Assembly: GCF_029023865.1 (NCBI RefSeq)
Contig: NZ_CP118969.1
Location: 806,001 to 870,000, forward strand
Direction of reading: 5' to 3'
DNA: 64,000 nucleotides
Source: Lactococcus lactis
Lineage (GTDB): Bacteria; Bacillota; Bacilli; Lactobacillales; Streptococcaceae
The notes under the pieces are model-generated. The model saw only the letters and a program-made list of their open reading frames with translations. It searched no databases and was not told the origin of the DNA. The number at the start of each line of letters is the position of its first letter. Position 1 is the first letter of the stretch. Positions 33,084-42,117 of the stretch are shown in pieces. The position numbers and the translations under genes were made by a program.

Positions 33084-33875
33084 ATGAATAAAATTTTATT
33101 AAAATCAACGGTACTACTAACTGCTGCATTAATCGTGGGACCAATAATTGCCAGTGAAGCTGATGCCGCAAGCACCGGTGGAGATTATACATCAAATGGT
33201 TATGTTAACTTTGCTGAAGGGGACAATACTGGAATTAACCCCGTTGATCCTTTAGACCCCTCTGTCCCTGTAGGACCAACAAATCCTGATGGTACCGACC
33301 CAACACCCGGAACAGGAGGAGCACTTTCAATCGATTTTGCTTCAAGTCTAAGTTTTGGAACACAAAAAATTTCTTCAAAGGATGCCACATACTTTGCTCA
33401 TGCACAGTGGATTAGCAAAGATAAAGATGGAAGTGCAGTTGATATGACACGTCCTAATTATGTTCAAGTTACTGATACACGCGGAACCTGGGATGGATGG
33501 ACCTTGACTGTTGCAGAATCCGATCAATTTCAAAATACTTCAGGAGAAAAGCTAACCGGAGCAGAACTATCTTTTAGTAAAGGTTATACCGATGGAACCA
33601 CTGCTGCAAAACCCGGTTATATCAATAACACTAATTTTGTTGTTAGTACAGCTGCTAGCAAAATTTTAGGAGCAGGTCCAAATCAAGGGATGGGAACTTG
33701 GGTATATGGTCTAGGAGCTAATGCAGATTACCAAGAAAATGGTGGAGCGCATCTGGGTAATGAAGCAGTTTCTACAGCATCACCAATCAGTCTTAAAGTT
33801 ATTGCTGGTACAAATAAAGCGACGTCATATACGACACAATTAATTTGGTCCTTAACGAATACCCCGGGAAATTAA
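33084..33875 (+). CDS. WxL-domain surface protein 2 (CscC-like)
   Basis: A 263-residue WxL protein with signal peptide (about 1-29), the start STGGDYTSNGYVNFAEGDN, linker PVDPLDPSVPVGP, and domain landmarks SIDFASSLSFGTQKIS, NYVQVTDTRGTWDGWTLTV (first W-x-L, about 137) and LIWSLTNTPGN at the end. It is a tandem paralogue of the preceding gene. AAAGGAGAG lies before the ATG and the gap is 28 bases, consistent with one transcript. Confidence 0.88.
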   Translation: MNKILLKSTVLLTAALIVGPIIASEADAASTGGDYTSNGYVNFAEGDNTGINPVDPLDPSVPVGPTNPDGTDPTPGTGGALSIDFASSLSFGTQKISSKDATYFAHAQWISKDKDGSAVDMTRPNYVQVTDTRGTWDGWTLTVAESDQFQNTSGEKLTGAELSFSKGYTDGTTAAKPGYINNTNFVVSTAASKILGAGPNQGMGTWVYGLGANADYQENGGAHLGNEAVSTASPISLKVIAGTNKATSYTTQLIWSLTNTPGN

Positions 33876-33912
33876 ATGTTTATAATTTCTAAACTATGAA
33901 AAGGAGGGTACT

Positions 33913-34671
33913 GTGAAAAAAATAAGATGGTTAAGTATACCTCTCATCTTAATGACATTAGGATTGGAATTTCGAGTTAATGCAGCAGAAGTCCAAAGCT
34001 ATAATTCGCAAGGAATAGTTGGTTTTGGTCCAGGTAGCGGAGTTCAACCCCCTGTTAATCCTAACAAACCTGATCCAACTTTACCTGTATTTCCACAAAA
34101 TCCAGATGGTTCAAAGCCTAATCCAGGGGGAAATGGCTCACTGACAATTGATTTTGCTTCAAGTTTTGACTTTGGGAATCATAAAATTTCTAATAAAGAT
34201 CAAACATATTTAGCTAAAGCCCAAAAGTATTTTGATTCTGAAGTTTTAACACCAAATTATGTTCAAGTAACCGATCGTCGAGGAACATTTGCCGGTTGGA
34301 ACTTAAAAGTAGTCGAAAAAACACAATTTACTCAAATTGACTCAGGCCCTCAGAAGTACAAAGTACTTAAAGGAGCAACGATTAATTTAAAAAGTTCAGA
34401 AACAGCTTCTTTTACTAATGAAAAATCTCCCAAAACACAAACAATTTCGGGACTTATTCCCGGTGTTGAAACTCAAGTAGCTCTTGCCTCAACTGGCGAA
34501 GGAGCTGGAACTTGGGTAATTCGCTGGGGAAACGATTCAATGGTCACTGAAGATGGCTTAACAACAGCAGTTTCATTATTTGTTCCTGGAGATACCCCCA
34601 AGGATGCGACTGCTTACACTACAACTTTAAATTGGATATTGTCTGATTTACCGACAAACGTGCCAAATTAA
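33913..34671 (+). CDS. WxL-domain surface protein 3 (CscC-like)
   Basis: A 252-residue WxL protein beginning with GTG after AAAGGAGGG. The signal peptide covers about 1-24; the mature start VQSYNSQGIVGFGPGSG is a variant of the shared strand motif; the linker is Asn-Pro-rich (NPNKPDPTLPVFPQNPDGS). The first motif is GWNLKV; the second reads LNWILSDLP (W-I-L). It lies 37 bases after the previous gene. The GTG start and lysine-rich middle set it somewhat apart from the other copies. Confidence 0.87.
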   Translation: MKKIRWLSIPLILMTLGLEFRVNAAEVQSYNSQGIVGFGPGSGVQPPVNPNKPDPTLPVFPQNPDGSKPNPGGNGSLTIDFASSFDFGNHKISNKDQTYLAKAQKYFDSEVLTPNYVQVTDRRGTFAGWNLKVVEKTQFTQIDSGPQKYKVLKGATINLKSSETASFTNEKSPKTQTISGLIPGVETQVALASTGEGAGTWVIRWGNDSMVTEDGLTTAVSLFVPGDTPKDATAYTTTLNWILSDLPTNVPN

Positions 34672-34708
34672 TTTGTAACACACATTATTATAGAAAAGAG
34701 GACATTAT

Positions 34709-35464
34709 ATGTCTAAATCAGTAACAAAATATCTCTCTCTAGCAACTTTAGGGATATTAGCAACATCAGTAACTCCACAACTTGCCAGTGCAGCTACAAC
34801 ACAATCATATGGCACGCAAGGAGAGGTGACTTTTACCGCCGGAACAGATACCACAGGTCCAGTTGACCCGCAAGACCCAACTGTTCCAGTAAAACCAACG
34901 GAACCAGATGGCGTTAATCCAGTAGGACCGACAATGCCTGATAGTGGTTTAACTATCGTCTATGCCTCAAGTTTTGATTTTGGAAGTCATCCTGTAAGCA
35001 ATAAAGCAGAAGTCTACAATGCTGCTGCACAAAAATTAGATGATAATACGACACGTACCAACTATGTTCAAGTTGCAGATAATCGTGGGACTTTCTCAGG
35101 TTGGAATTTAAAAGTTCAAATGACGGACTTCACAACAGCTGATAGTAATTTAGTAGCGAATGGTCATGGTACATTAACAGGAGCAACAGTGACTTTAGGT
35201 GATGCTGAGATTCAAGGAGCTGGTACAGCAAACCCAGCAGATATTTCTTCAGCTACTACAGTTTTGACACCTGGAGTACAATCGGCAACAATATTGGGAG
35301 CAACGGCTGGTCACGGCTCTGGTAATAGTTTACTTGACTTTGGGGGGAAAGATGGAGCTACAAAAGACACAGCCATCAAACTTTCTGTTCCAGCAGGTGT
35401 GGCAGGTGCAGCCAAGTATACAGCAGATTTAACCTGGACACTTGACGATACACCATCTAATTAA
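34709..35464 (+). CDS. WxL-domain surface protein 4 (CscC-like)
   Basis: A 251-residue WxL protein with signal peptide (about 1-29), mature start TTTQSYGTQGEVTFTAGTD, linker VDPQDPTVPVKPTEPDG, and the motifs GWNLKV and LTWTLDDTPSN at the carboxy end. Its mature amino end is the closest match to the small LPXTG protein at 31844. AAGAGGA lies before the ATG. Four paralogues in a row suggest duplication and division of labour on the cell surface. Confidence 0.88.
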   Translation: MSKSVTKYLSLATLGILATSVTPQLASAATTQSYGTQGEVTFTAGTDTTGPVDPQDPTVPVKPTEPDGVNPVGPTMPDSGLTIVYASSFDFGSHPVSNKAEVYNAAAQKLDDNTTRTNYVQVADNRGTFSGWNLKVQMTDFTTADSNLVANGHGTLTGATVTLGDAEIQGAGTANPADISSATTVLTPGVQSATILGATAGHGSGNSLLDFGGKDGATKDTAIKLSVPAGVAGAAKYTADLTWTLDDTPSN

Positions 35465-35500
35465 TATTTTTAGTGGTGAGAAACAAGCAAGGGAGATTTC

Positions 35501-38500
35501 ATGCAAAGAAAATATAAATTTAAACTTGTGACTTTTATAATGTTGCTAGAGTTGGTTTCATCTATGAATTTGGGGGCAATTTTTCAAGGTATTAATAGTG
35601 AACCTATTACGGCAACATCTCTTGGGAAGGTGTTATCATCTCAAGAAGTAGGAGCGACAACGTCTAATACTAGTATGAATACCATGCTTAAAAGCGTTGT
35701 TCCCACTAGTAGTACTTTTAATGGCGTATCTTTAACTCAGCCTAGTCGACCAGCTTTAAATATTAAACTTCCCACAGAGGCAACCAATGGAACAAGTTTT
35801 GGTTATCAGCAAAGTATTTCGGGTTTGCCTAATGTAGCAGCAGGTCAGATTTCTGTTATTCAAGGCGGAAGTACAATCTATAATGTTTCTGGTGTATCGG
35901 ATCCTAATGTTCAAGCTGCTTTAAGTTTTATTGCTTCGAACGCCTCAAATTCAAATGACTATGTCCTGTTTATTGGCGGTAATGTGACCTTGTCCAATTC
36001 TATGGCCAATACAGGCGCAGAAGGAACTTTTTCAGGCTTATCTGGAAAAGTTAAATCACTGACCATTGTTGCCAATACAACTGATAGTCTGACAAGTACA
36101 CCTAATGTTGCAGCGACAGGAAGTTATACGATTACAACTCCAACAAATAACTATTTTGGTGCCCCAACGGTCTTTCGTAACATTACTGTTGCAGCAACTT
36201 ATGACAATTTCTACGCTCAGGGTAATTCGATTGCATTTATGCCAGGATCGAACTTCACAGGATCTGGAATTTCAATTTATGGTGGAACAGCTGGAACGTC
36301 TAACGTTACAGGTGATACCAATATTTATGTTGCCTCAACTGGTACAGGAACGATGAGTTTTTATGGCGGAAATAATGCAGGCGGAAATATCTCAGGAAGT
36401 ACCCATGTTTCCATCACAAATGCTTCTGGATTAGGAACGGTTACCGGAGGCAATGCATCTGGCGGTATAATCAATGGCAATACAAATGTATCTGTAACTG
36501 GTTTTACTGGTAATGTGGGAAATATTTACGGTGCAGGTGTTGGAACAAGTGCTAGCCCTGTCACTGTAAACGGCAATGTTTATAACAACTGGAATTCAAG
36601 CATTGAAGGTGCCTCTTATAATACACGTTATTATGGAGGTACAGCTAACGGTACAGTCAAGGGCACAATTTACAACACATTTAAAGGTCTTGGAAGCTGG
36701 AATGGTCAAGAAGGTTACGATGGCGGTAGCGATACAGGTATCGTAGGTCAATCAGGCAACAGTGGGGATGCAATCGTCAATAGTGTAGATACAAGCCAGT
36801 TTACAGGCACAGGTCAATACGATTTCGCAGGGGCTGGCGGAGCACAAAACAGAAATTCGGGCACGGTTTATGGTAATATTACCAGTTATGTTAAAACTGG
36901 TTTCACTAATGCACCGATTTCTAGTTTCTCTGGTGGATTTGGTCAGGCTTATTATGGCTATACTATCAGTGGAATGCAAAGTAATGCTACGAATGACGCT
37001 AATCCCTCATCAGGTGCGGCGATTGCAGCAAGTAATTCTACCATAAAGATTTACGGCAATATCTATTCTTGGGCACAAGGCGGAACATTCTCTACCGGAA
37101 CCGGAAATAATTACATGCGCGGTGGCGGTTATGGTTATGTTCAAGGAAATAGTATTCTTGAAGTAGGAGATTCAAGCACCGCTCCTGGTGGTAATACAAC
37201 AGGTGAAAATGGAGTGTCCGATGGCAGCCGCTCGTCTTCAAATCGTACAGGGGTTGGCGGTTCTGGTTTTGTAAATGTTGGCTACGGGACAGCCAATGGT
37301 AATACTATTGCGACAAGTAATTTAGCTTATAAGTCAATGACTTCTGGTTATCAGGCTATCAATGCTTCTGACATTGTTGGCGGTGGTGGTACTGAAGGAA
37401 GTGATAACTCTTACTGGCAAGTAGGAGATTCTACTACCATTCAAAATAATGATATCGCTCGATGGACTTACGGCGATTGTTTTGGCGGATATCATCAGGG
37501 AAATTCTTATAATTTCAACAATGGTGGTATTCAGGATACGCTTGAAGGTGCAGGCTATACCGGTACTCTTTATGGTAACTCTAATACTCAAATGAACAAC
37601 GGTCAGGTTGACTGGTTTGAATCGGGTGGTTCCTGGAATAACCGAGTAATTCAAGGCAATATGACCAATGTCATTTATAATGGAGTTATCAACGCTATTG
37701 CTGGAGGAAATTACGGCTCAGGTGGTGGAAATGTTACTGGAGGGAATTCTGAAGTAGATGTATATGGTGGAGATTTTTCAGGAAATCCACGTACGGGAAC
37801 CAAACAATTATGCGGTGGTAATTTCTATAATGCCAGCAACACTATTCGAGGAAATTCAACACTCAATCTTGATTTATCTGGTCATACAGGAAATACTTTT
37901 AAATTTCCAACAGGTAATACATATCTCTCAGGGGGAAATGGCTATGGCAATACATTAACCAAAGTAGGTTCTGGATCAAGTAACGTGATTACCTTGAGTA
38001 TCAAAACAGGCGATGCGACAGCCAATACATTGGCTTCTGCAATACTTTACGGCGATGGTCAATCTAACGGTAACAGCAACACTTATACTAATGTTGGAAC
38101 GATTAATATTAATATCCAAAATATGAGTTCGACTACTCCAATGTCAGTAGGTTCAGTTTACGGTACAAATTATACTCAAGCGTTGCAATATAATACTAAT
38201 ATCAACATTTCAGATGGTGTCAATATTAAAGGAAGTGTCAATAGTGGTGGTACAAATGATAACTATCAAACATCAGTAACTACAGGAAAGGCATCAGTCG
38301 CTGCTGTTAATCTTGGGGATAATTCATCTCAGTTACCTATTAACATTTCTGGTACACTTGCTAACTTTACGAATGCAAAGATTTCTCCAAACGCTACAGT
38401 TAATGTCTCGGGTTCATTTTTAAACGGAAATGGCGCAACAGCGGTAAATCATGCAGCAAGTTACAATACAACTGGGAATTTGATACTAGGAACAAGTTCG

Positions 38501-40357
38501 ACGCTTGCAATCACTTCTTCAAGTTCTCTCATTTCAATTGCAAAGATGACAGTCGGCAGCAATATTACACTCTCGACCCCATATGTTCAAACTTCTGGAT
38601 TGATTAATCTTTCTGATTTGGATATGTCAACTAATAACGGGAGTTTATTTTGGTCGCCGATAGGAACTGCAACATCTCCAACTAATACTTTTGGCGGAGC
38701 TTATTGGGGAACACAAAGGGGATTCCCTGTGTTTACGTTTAATGGTGGAGATACTGCTACAAAATCTGGTGCAGTAAATATTAGTCCTAATAATTTTTCT
38801 GGTGTAGATTCAGCAAAAAATTATGCATTTTTAGGAGATTATACAATGTCTTCCCTCTCCACCCCAAGTAATCCAACTTGGATTGGTTATGTTGTTCCAG
38901 GGCAGGTACGTGTATATAATACAACTGGTGATGCAGATTCAGGAAATTGGCAACATCATTTAAAATCTAATGTTACAACAGGGAATCCCGTTGCTGGTCA
39001 AACGATGCAAGCATGGGCCTCGGTAGCATCTGATACTGATGCAAGTTCTATCAAAGTAATGTATGTGATGGGATATAGTGATAGCACAACAGCTCCCTTT
39101 AGCTTCACCGCTAAAGCACCATATTACATAAAATCTAGAACAGCCACGGCATTTGATGGAAAGGTTTTAAATAATTATCCATCAACTAATCCTAATTTTG
39201 ATGTCAATGCTGGAACTACTGGTGCTACACGTAACTTTGGTACGAGAGACTATTTTGTAGGAAATCAACAAGATGGCACAAACGATCAAGCAATATATGG
39301 AAGTTATATTGTACAAAATGTGGCTACTGATAACACCACTAGTCTAAGTGCTGGAAACTATATCCTACCGAATAAAGTTTCTGCAATAAATGCATCATCA
39401 TTGACTCAAGCACAACTCCAAAAAATTGTTGGTTTAAAAGGAGTGGGTGTAATGACAGATATTACGACGAGTGGTGATCCATTAAGTTCAATAAATAATG
39501 CAGGTAATACGATTCAAGATCCTACAACTAGTGATACTAATGTAAAAGATAAATCATATGCAGAAATACCTGTGAGCTGGACTTTGGGAAAAAGTTCTAC
39601 TAATAGTAATATTGTTGTTGTACCACAGGCAGCAGTTATTTCATCAGATAGCCAGACAGCTCTTAATGTTTATGATGCAAGTATGACAAGTGATGATGCA
39701 CACGATTTAAAAGATCAAAAAGATCTGGATGGTAATTGGACCTATGCTTTAGCTTTTAAAGCGGATGGAACGATAGAAGAACCAGTGATTAGCAGTCCGT
39801 CAAATTTGGTTACAACCTTGCAAACTATACAAGCCAATAATCCAATCATTGACGGAGATGGTAATATTCGTCCTGTTACTTATACTTATAATGGATTATC
39901 AAAAGATATTACACTTAATTTAACTTTTGGCTCTATAAGTCTTTCTACACCAAATTCTTACGACTTTGGTACATTAGACGTAAGTCCTAAACCATTAATT
40001 TCATGGGCCACAAGTCCTGCCAGTGATGTGGTTGTTACTGACACACGGACAGGTTCTGCCTTGAAGCCATGGTATGTGAGTGTCGCACAAACTCAAGATT
40101 TAAAAGGTTTGACAAATAATAATAATTTGGCTTCATATCTTTTCTTCAAAGATAGTACAGGAAGTAAAGTAATTACAAGTGATGCCTTACAGATTTATGC
40201 AAATACTTCACCAACTACTGGTACTTTTAAGTTAAATCAAAACTGGAATTCAACCTCTGGTGAAGGAATCCAATTGAATATTCCGGTTGATCATCAAGAG
40301 AAGGGAACCTATGAGGGACAATTAACTTGGTCTTTAAATAATGTACCTTCTAATTAG
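35501..40357 (+). CDS. Giant WxL surface protein with repeat-rich, probably beta-helical body
   Basis: The 1618-residue protein has a signal peptide (about 1-40), a region of short Gly/Asn/Ser/Thr-rich repeats (about 150-950, pattern GNxxVxVxGG or YGN), which suggests a right-handed beta-helix such as in adhesins or pectate-lyase-like proteins, then less repetitive domains, and a carboxy-terminal WxL domain (about 1470-1618). The first motif is WYV in place of WxL (about 1522) and the second is LTWSLNNVPSN at the end. It lacks the SYGTxG start of the small WxL proteins. It is likely the ligand-binding member of the complex, perhaps for glycans (inference). Confidence 0.82.
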   Translation: MQRKYKFKLVTFIMLLELVSSMNLGAIFQGINSEPITATSLGKVLSSQEVGATTSNTSMNTMLKSVVPTSSTFNGVSLTQPSRPALNIKLPTEATNGTSFGYQQSISGLPNVAAGQISVIQGGSTIYNVSGVSDPNVQAALSFIASNASNSNDYVLFIGGNVTLSNSMANTGAEGTFSGLSGKVKSLTIVANTTDSLTSTPNVAATGSYTITTPTNNYFGAPTVFRNITVAATYDNFYAQGNSIAFMPGSNFTGSGISIYGGTAGTSNVTGDTNIYVASTGTGTMSFYGGNNAGGNISGSTHVSITNASGLGTVTGGNASGGIINGNTNVSVTGFTGNVGNIYGAGVGTSASPVTVNGNVYNNWNSSIEGASYNTRYYGGTANGTVKGTIYNTFKGLGSWNGQEGYDGGSDTGIVGQSGNSGDAIVNSVDTSQFTGTGQYDFAGAGGAQNRNSGTVYGNITSYVKTGFTNAPISSFSGGFGQAYYGYTISGMQSNATNDANPSSGAAIAASNSTIKIYGNIYSWAQGGTFSTGTGNNYMRGGGYGYVQGNSILEVGDSSTAPGGNTTGENGVSDGSRSSSNRTGVGGSGFVNVGYGTANGNTIATSNLAYKSMTSGYQAINASDIVGGGGTEGSDNSYWQVGDSTTIQNNDIARWTYGDCFGGYHQGNSYNFNNGGIQDTLEGAGYTGTLYGNSNTQMNNGQVDWFESGGSWNNRVIQGNMTNVIYNGVINAIAGGNYGSGGGNVTGGNSEVDVYGGDFSGNPRTGTKQLCGGNFYNASNTIRGNSTLNLDLSGHTGNTFKFPTGNTYLSGGNGYGNTLTKVGSGSSNVITLSIKTGDATANTLASAILYGDGQSNGNSNTYTNVGTININIQNMSSTTPMSVGSVYGTNYTQALQYNTNINISDGVNIKGSVNSGGTNDNYQTSVTTGKASVAAVNLGDNSSQLPINISGTLANFTNAKISPNATVNVSGSFLNGNGATAVNHAASYNTTGNLILGTSSTLAITSSSSLISIAKMTVGSNITLSTPYVQTSGLINLSDLDMSTNNGSLFWSPIGTATSPTNTFGGAYWGTQRGFPVFTFNGGDTATKSGAVNISPNNFSGVDSAKNYAFLGDYTMSSLSTPSNPTWIGYVVPGQVRVYNTTGDADSGNWQHHLKSNVTTGNPVAGQTMQAWASVASDTDASSIKVMYVMGYSDSTTAPFSFTAKAPYYIKSRTATAFDGKVLNNYPSTNPNFDVNAGTTGATRNFGTRDYFVGNQQDGTNDQAIYGSYIVQNVATDNTTSLSAGNYILPNKVSAINASSLTQAQLQKIVGLKGVGVMTDITTSGDPLSSINNAGNTIQDPTTSDTNVKDKSYAEIPVSWTLGKSSTNSNIVVVPQAAVISSDSQTALNVYDASMTSDDAHDLKDQKDLDGNWTYALAFKADGTIEEPVISSPSNLVTTLQTIQANNPIIDGDGNIRPVTYTYNGLSKDITLNLTFGSISLSTPNSYDFGTLDVSPKPLISWATSPASDVVVTDTRTGSALKPWYVSVAQTQDLKGLTNNNNLASYLFFKDSTGSKVITSDALQIYANTSPTTGTFKLNQNWNSTSGEGIQLNIPVDHQEKGTYEGQLTWSLNNVPSN

Positions 40358-40372
40358 TTGCGTATAGCAATT

Positions 40373-40406
40373 TTATACAAAGTGGGATTAGTCCTACTTT
40401 GTATAA
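40373..40406 (+). repeat. Strong hairpin without T-run between the giant WxL gene and the DUF916 gene
   Basis: Fifteen-base arms 40373-40387 and 40392-40406 (outer TTATACAAAGT/ACTTTGTATAA) with one wobble and a 4-base loop. No uridine run follows, so it looks like an RNA stabiliser or processing site that could set the ratio of the two products. Confidence 0.75.
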
Positions 40407-40479
40407 CGGACTTATTTTAATTTTATTATAAGATTTTAATCAAAATACTACAGAGATGTAGTTCTAGAAAGAGAACATA

Positions 40480-41652
40480 ATGAAAATTTATCAAAAAGTT
40501 TTACTGTTCATTGCCACTATCTTTACTTTAGGGACTGTCAGTAAAGAAGTTCATGCAAATGAATTTAATTTTTCTGTGAACCCGGTTCTTCCAGAAAACC
40601 AAATTGGCGAGAGCGGATACTTTAATTTACAAATGAGTCCAGGACAATCGCAAACTTTGACGATTACTCTAAAAAATACTACTGACAAAACAGTAGTGGT
40701 TGAAGAAGAAATAGCTAGTGCGACAACAAATATTAACGGTGTGGTTGAATACTCACCAAATAAAATTAAAGCAGATTCAACACTAAAGTATAATCTAGTA
40801 GACTATGCCTCAATTCCAAAAGAAGTATCACTACAACCAAACTCTTCACAGCAAGTAAAAGTGAGTGTTACTATGCCAAAGGAAAATTTTAATGGTGTAA
40901 TTGCTGGTGGAATTACTTTTAAAGAGAAGGACTCAGAGAAAACAAATTCCAATTCTAAGGGATTAAGTATTCAAAATAAATATGCTTACGTTGTTGCTTT
41001 ACTGATGCAACAAAATAAAAATACTGTTGCGCCTGACTTGAAATTAAATAGTGTAGAGCCTAGTCAGGTTAATTATAGAAATGTAATTAATGCCAATTTA
41101 CAAAATCCAATGGCTGGATATCTAAATCAAATGTATGTTCAAGCAGAGGTCAAAGGTTTAAGTAATTCTAAATTATCTTATAAGGCAAACAAAGAGATGC
41201 TGCAAATGGCACCAAATAGTAATTTTGATTATCCTGTTTCTATTGGTGATGGAAATAAGCTTGAAGCGGGTAAGTATCGTCTATCGATGACAGTATATGG
41301 GCAAAAAAATAATGACGGAAAGTTCACTTATGTTGATTCAAAAGGAAAAGAACAAAAATTTGATTATCAATGGAAATTTACAAAAGACTTTACAATATTA
41401 GGTAAAACAGCAAGTAAATTAAATTCAAAAGATGTAACTGTTAAGAAGACTCCTTGGTATGAAAATTGGCTTATCTGGTTAGGTTTATTATTAATTCTTT
41501 TAGCTCTTTTCTTCTTGTTCTTTATTTTATGGAAGAGACGTAAAAAAGAAGAAGAGGAGCAAGATTTAGAAAAAGAAAAATTAAAAGCTCAACTTGAAGA
41601 AATGAGAGAGCAAATAAGTAAAGAAGATAATTCTGATGAGACAGACGTTTAG
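40480..41652 (+). CDS. WxL-interacting protein, DUF916 + DUF3324 (CscA-like)
   Basis: The 390-residue membrane protein is the WxL-interacting partner. It has a signal peptide (about 1-26), DUF916 (about 29-150; NFSVNPVLPENQ start), DUF3324 (about 160-300), a membrane helix (about 326-348) and a highly charged cytoplasmic tail rich in Lys and Glu. DUF916/DUF3324 proteins bind WxL proteins and peptidoglycan, fixing the complex to the cell. It is the last structural gene of the operon and is preceded by a strong hairpin. Confidence 0.88.
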   Translation: MKIYQKVLLFIATIFTLGTVSKEVHANEFNFSVNPVLPENQIGESGYFNLQMSPGQSQTLTITLKNTTDKTVVVEEEIASATTNINGVVEYSPNKIKADSTLKYNLVDYASIPKEVSLQPNSSQQVKVSVTMPKENFNGVIAGGITFKEKDSEKTNSNSKGLSIQNKYAYVVALLMQQNKNTVAPDLKLNSVEPSQVNYRNVINANLQNPMAGYLNQMYVQAEVKGLSNSKLSYKANKEMLQMAPNSNFDYPVSIGDGNKLEAGKYRLSMTVYGQKNNDGKFTYVDSKGKEQKFDYQWKFTKDFTILGKTASKLNSKDVTVKKTPWYENWLIWLGLLLILLALFFLFFILWKRRKKEEEEQDLEKEKLKAQLEEMREQISKEDNSDETDV

Positions 41653-41730
41653 GTTCTACTTAGATTTTTGAATCATGATTTACATTTATTAAAGTTAAGT
41701 AAAAGTAAAACAAATTGCAGGAGGTTTTTT

Positions 41731-42042
41731 ATGGCCGAGAATCAGCTATTCTACCCACGGTTAGAAGAATTAATAAGAATATCAAAAAAGTCTTTTAATC
41801 AAGTTGAAAGAGATCTAGGATATCCTAGAAATGCGCTTCATAATTATAAAAACGGTGTGGAACCTTCGGGAATTCGATTGATTGAATTGGCACATTATTT
41901 CGGAGTAACACCTGAGTATTTGCTAGGAATAAACAATGACCCAAAAAATAATGGAACTAGAATTATTTTTGAAAGTCTTAATGATTATCAAAAAAAAGAT
42001 TTATGCATTATTTGTCAAGAATGGTTGTTGTCTTCAAAATAG
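41731..42042 (+). CDS. XRE-family helix-turn-helix regulator
   Basis: The 103-residue protein has an amino-terminal XRE/cI helix-turn-helix (KSFNQVERDLGYPRNALHNYKNGVEPS, about 21-47; then IRLIELAHYFGVTPEYLLG) and a short helical carboxy part. I placed the start at 41731, which has AGGAGG upstream. It follows the DUF916 gene by 78 bases on the same strand without an obvious terminator, so it may be transcribed with the WxL operon and is a candidate for binding the palindromes at 31488 and 31730 (inference only). Confidence 0.8.
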   Translation: MAENQLFYPRLEELIRISKKSFNQVERDLGYPRNALHNYKNGVEPSGIRLIELAHYFGVTPEYLLGINNDPKNNGTRIIFESLNDYQKKDLCIICQEWLLSSK

Positions 42043-42063
42043 AGTAAAGAGAGTATAAACTAT

Positions 42064-42096
42064 AAATAAAAAAGCCTCATAAGGCTTTTTTATTTA
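42064..42096. terminator. Bidirectional terminator between the XRE gene and queA
   Basis: Fourteen-base arms (42064-42077, 42082-42095; core AAAAGCCT/AGGCTTTT) with A- and T-runs. Confidence 0.93.
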
Positions 42097-42117
42097 TAAA
42101 AATTAATTAGAATTTAA

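Noticed and set aside
35501-40357. Giant WxL gene as a phage or mobile gene
   Set aside because: Its codon use, signal peptide, WxL anchor and operon position fit the host surface cluster; no integrase or repeats flank it.
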